6,674 nucleotides of DNA from Chloroflexota bacterium (GTDB lineage Bacteria > Chloroflexota > Limnocylindria > Limnocylindrales > CSP1-4). The notes under the pieces were generated by a model. The model did not search any database. It was not told the origin of the DNA and saw only the letters and a list, made by a program, of their open reading frames with translations. The stretch is from the NCBI GenBank assembly GCA_016200745.1, contig JACQEF010000304.1, positions 1 through 6,674 of the forward strand, written 5' to 3'. The stretch's first letter is position 1, and the number at the start of each line of letters is the position of its first letter. Both the position numbers and the translations under genes were made by a program. Positions 5,670-6,674 of this stretch are shown here, in pieces.

Positions 5670-6674
5670 TCACTCCCACTCGATCGTGGCGGGCGGCTTG
5701 GAGCTGATGTCGTAGACCACCCGGTTGACGCCGGGGACCTCGTTGACGATGCGGGACGAGATCTTGCCCAGCACGTCGTACGGGAGCTTCGCCCAGTCGG
5801 CGGTCATCCCGTCCTCCGACGTCACGGCACGGATCGCCACGACGTTGGCGTACGTCCTGCCGTCGCCCATCACCCCGACCGATCGGACCGGGGTCAGGAT
5901 CGCGAACGACTGCCACACCGAGCGGTACAGGTTCGCGGCCTTGATCTCGTCGATGACGATCCAGTCGGCCTCGCGCAGCGTGTCGAGGCGCTCGGCGGTG
6001 ACCTCGCCCAGGATCCGGATCGCGAGACCCGGGCCGGGGAACGGCTGGCGCTGGACCATCGCCTCGGGGAGCCCGAGCGCCGCGCCCACGAGCCGGACCT
6101 CGTCCTTGAACAGGTAGCGCAGCGGCTCGATGAGCTGGAACCGCAGGTCCGCCGGCAGCCCGCCCACGTTGTGGTGGGTCTTGATCTTCTGGGCGGTCTT
6201 GGTCTCGGGCGTCGTGGACTCGATGACGTCCGGGTAGAGCGTCCCCTGGGTGAGGAAGTCGATCTGCCCGAGCTTGGTCGCCTCCTCTTCGAACACGCGG
6301 ATGAACTCGTCGCCGATGATCCGCCGCTTCTGCTCGGGGTCGGTGACGCCGGCGAGGCGGGCGAGGAACCGCTCCCGGGCGTCGACCATCACGAGGTTCA
6401 TGCCCAGGTTCGCCTCGAACGTCACGCGCAGAAGCTCGGACTCCTTCTTGCGCATCAGCCCGTGGTCCACGTAGATGCAGGTCAGGCGATCGCCGACCGC
6501 GCGATGGACGAGCGCGGCCGCAACCGCGGAGTCAACCCCGCCCGACAGCGCGCAGATGACCTTGCCGTCCGAGCCCGTCTGGCGCGCGTGCGCGTCCACG
6601 CGGTCGCGGATCTCCGCGACGGTCGTGTCGATGAAGTTCGCGGACGTCCAGGCGGGCGCGATGTGCGCGATCCC
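5670..6674 (-). CDS. guaA: GMP synthase (glutamine-hydrolysing), C-terminal part, cut by window edge
   Basis: The last 334 residues and the TGA stop (5670-5672) are visible; the frame is open to the right edge. GuaA converts XMP to GMP using ATP and glutamine-derived ammonia in cytoplasmic purine synthesis. The fragment covers the ATP-pyrophosphatase domain and the C-terminal dimerisation domain. In fragment numbering, LSGGVDS at 43-49 is the pyrophosphate-binding P-loop, YVDHGLMRK follows near 68-76, and IDFLTQGTLYPDVIES lies near 138-153. THHNVGGLP is at 166-174 and QPFPGPGLAIR at 210-220. The last domain ends in the family-typical KPPATIEWE. All key motifs are intact with no frameshift. 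The glutamine amidotransferase domain, about 190 residues in full-length proteins of about 510-525, should lie just beyond the edge; WTSANFI near the fragment start is the usual linker into the synthetase domain. A GTG at 6599 in this frame is an internal Val, not the start. Downstream genes follow on the same strand after 68 bases without an evident terminator. Confidence 0.98.
   Translation of the reverse strand, partial: GIAHIAPAWTSANFIDTTVAEIRDRVDAHARQTGSDGKVICALSGGVDSAVAAALVHRAVGDRLTCIYVDHGLMRKKESELLRVTFEANLGMNLVMVDARERFLARLAGVTDPEQKRRIIGDEFIRVFEEEATKLGQIDFLTQGTLYPDVIESTTPETKTAQKIKTHHNVGGLPADLRFQLIEPLRYLFKDEVRLVGAALGLPEAMVQRQPFPGPGLAIRILGEVTAERLDTLREADWIVIDEIKAANLYRSVWQSFAILTPVRSVGVMGDGRTYANVVAIRAVTSEDGMTADWAKLPYDVLGKISSRIVNEVPGVNRVVYDISSKPPATIEWE

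Overview
The window is GC-rich DNA (about 70% G+C by eye) from a bacterium, densely packed with genes that are all on the minus strand. A large UPF0182-family membrane protein and the strongly GC-biased codon use suggest Actinomycetota or a high-GC Chloroflexota-type lineage. The sequence alone does not settle which. No tRNA, rRNA, mobile element, CRISPR array or phage gene is visible, and no gap between genes exceeds 90 bases.

In the direction of transcription (right to left), the layout is as follows. (1) 6674-5670: the C-terminal two-thirds of guaA (GMP synthase), cut by the window edge. (2) 5601-5098: a 167-residue soluble protein with an N-terminal CPxC...CPxC zinc ribbon. (3) 5050-4595: an unrecognised 151-residue protein. 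(4) 4566-1243: a 1107-residue UPF0182 (COG1615) protein with seven membrane segments, a large domain probably outside the membrane, and a Pro/Ser/Thr-rich linker before its C-terminal helices. (5) 1246-278: a 322-residue polytopic membrane protein whose start overlaps the UPF0182 stop as ATGA. (6) 189-1: the first 63 residues of a protein with one N-terminal membrane segment, cut by the left edge.

The small gaps (68, 47 and 28 bases, then a 4-base overlap, then 88 bases) would allow one transcript from guaA onward. However, the zinc-ribbon, 151-residue and UPF0182 genes each have a TANNNT -10-like hexamer 6-8 bases before the start codon and no Shine-Dalgarno sequence. That is the layout of leaderless transcription, so they may have their own start sites. 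The clearest functional link is between the UPF0182 protein and the membrane protein translationally coupled to it. Apart from guaA, a housekeeping purine gene, none of these genes has a function that can be assigned from sequence. I found no convincing new multi-gene system. The items most worth checking are the repeated leaderless-type starts and the UPF0182-membrane protein pair.
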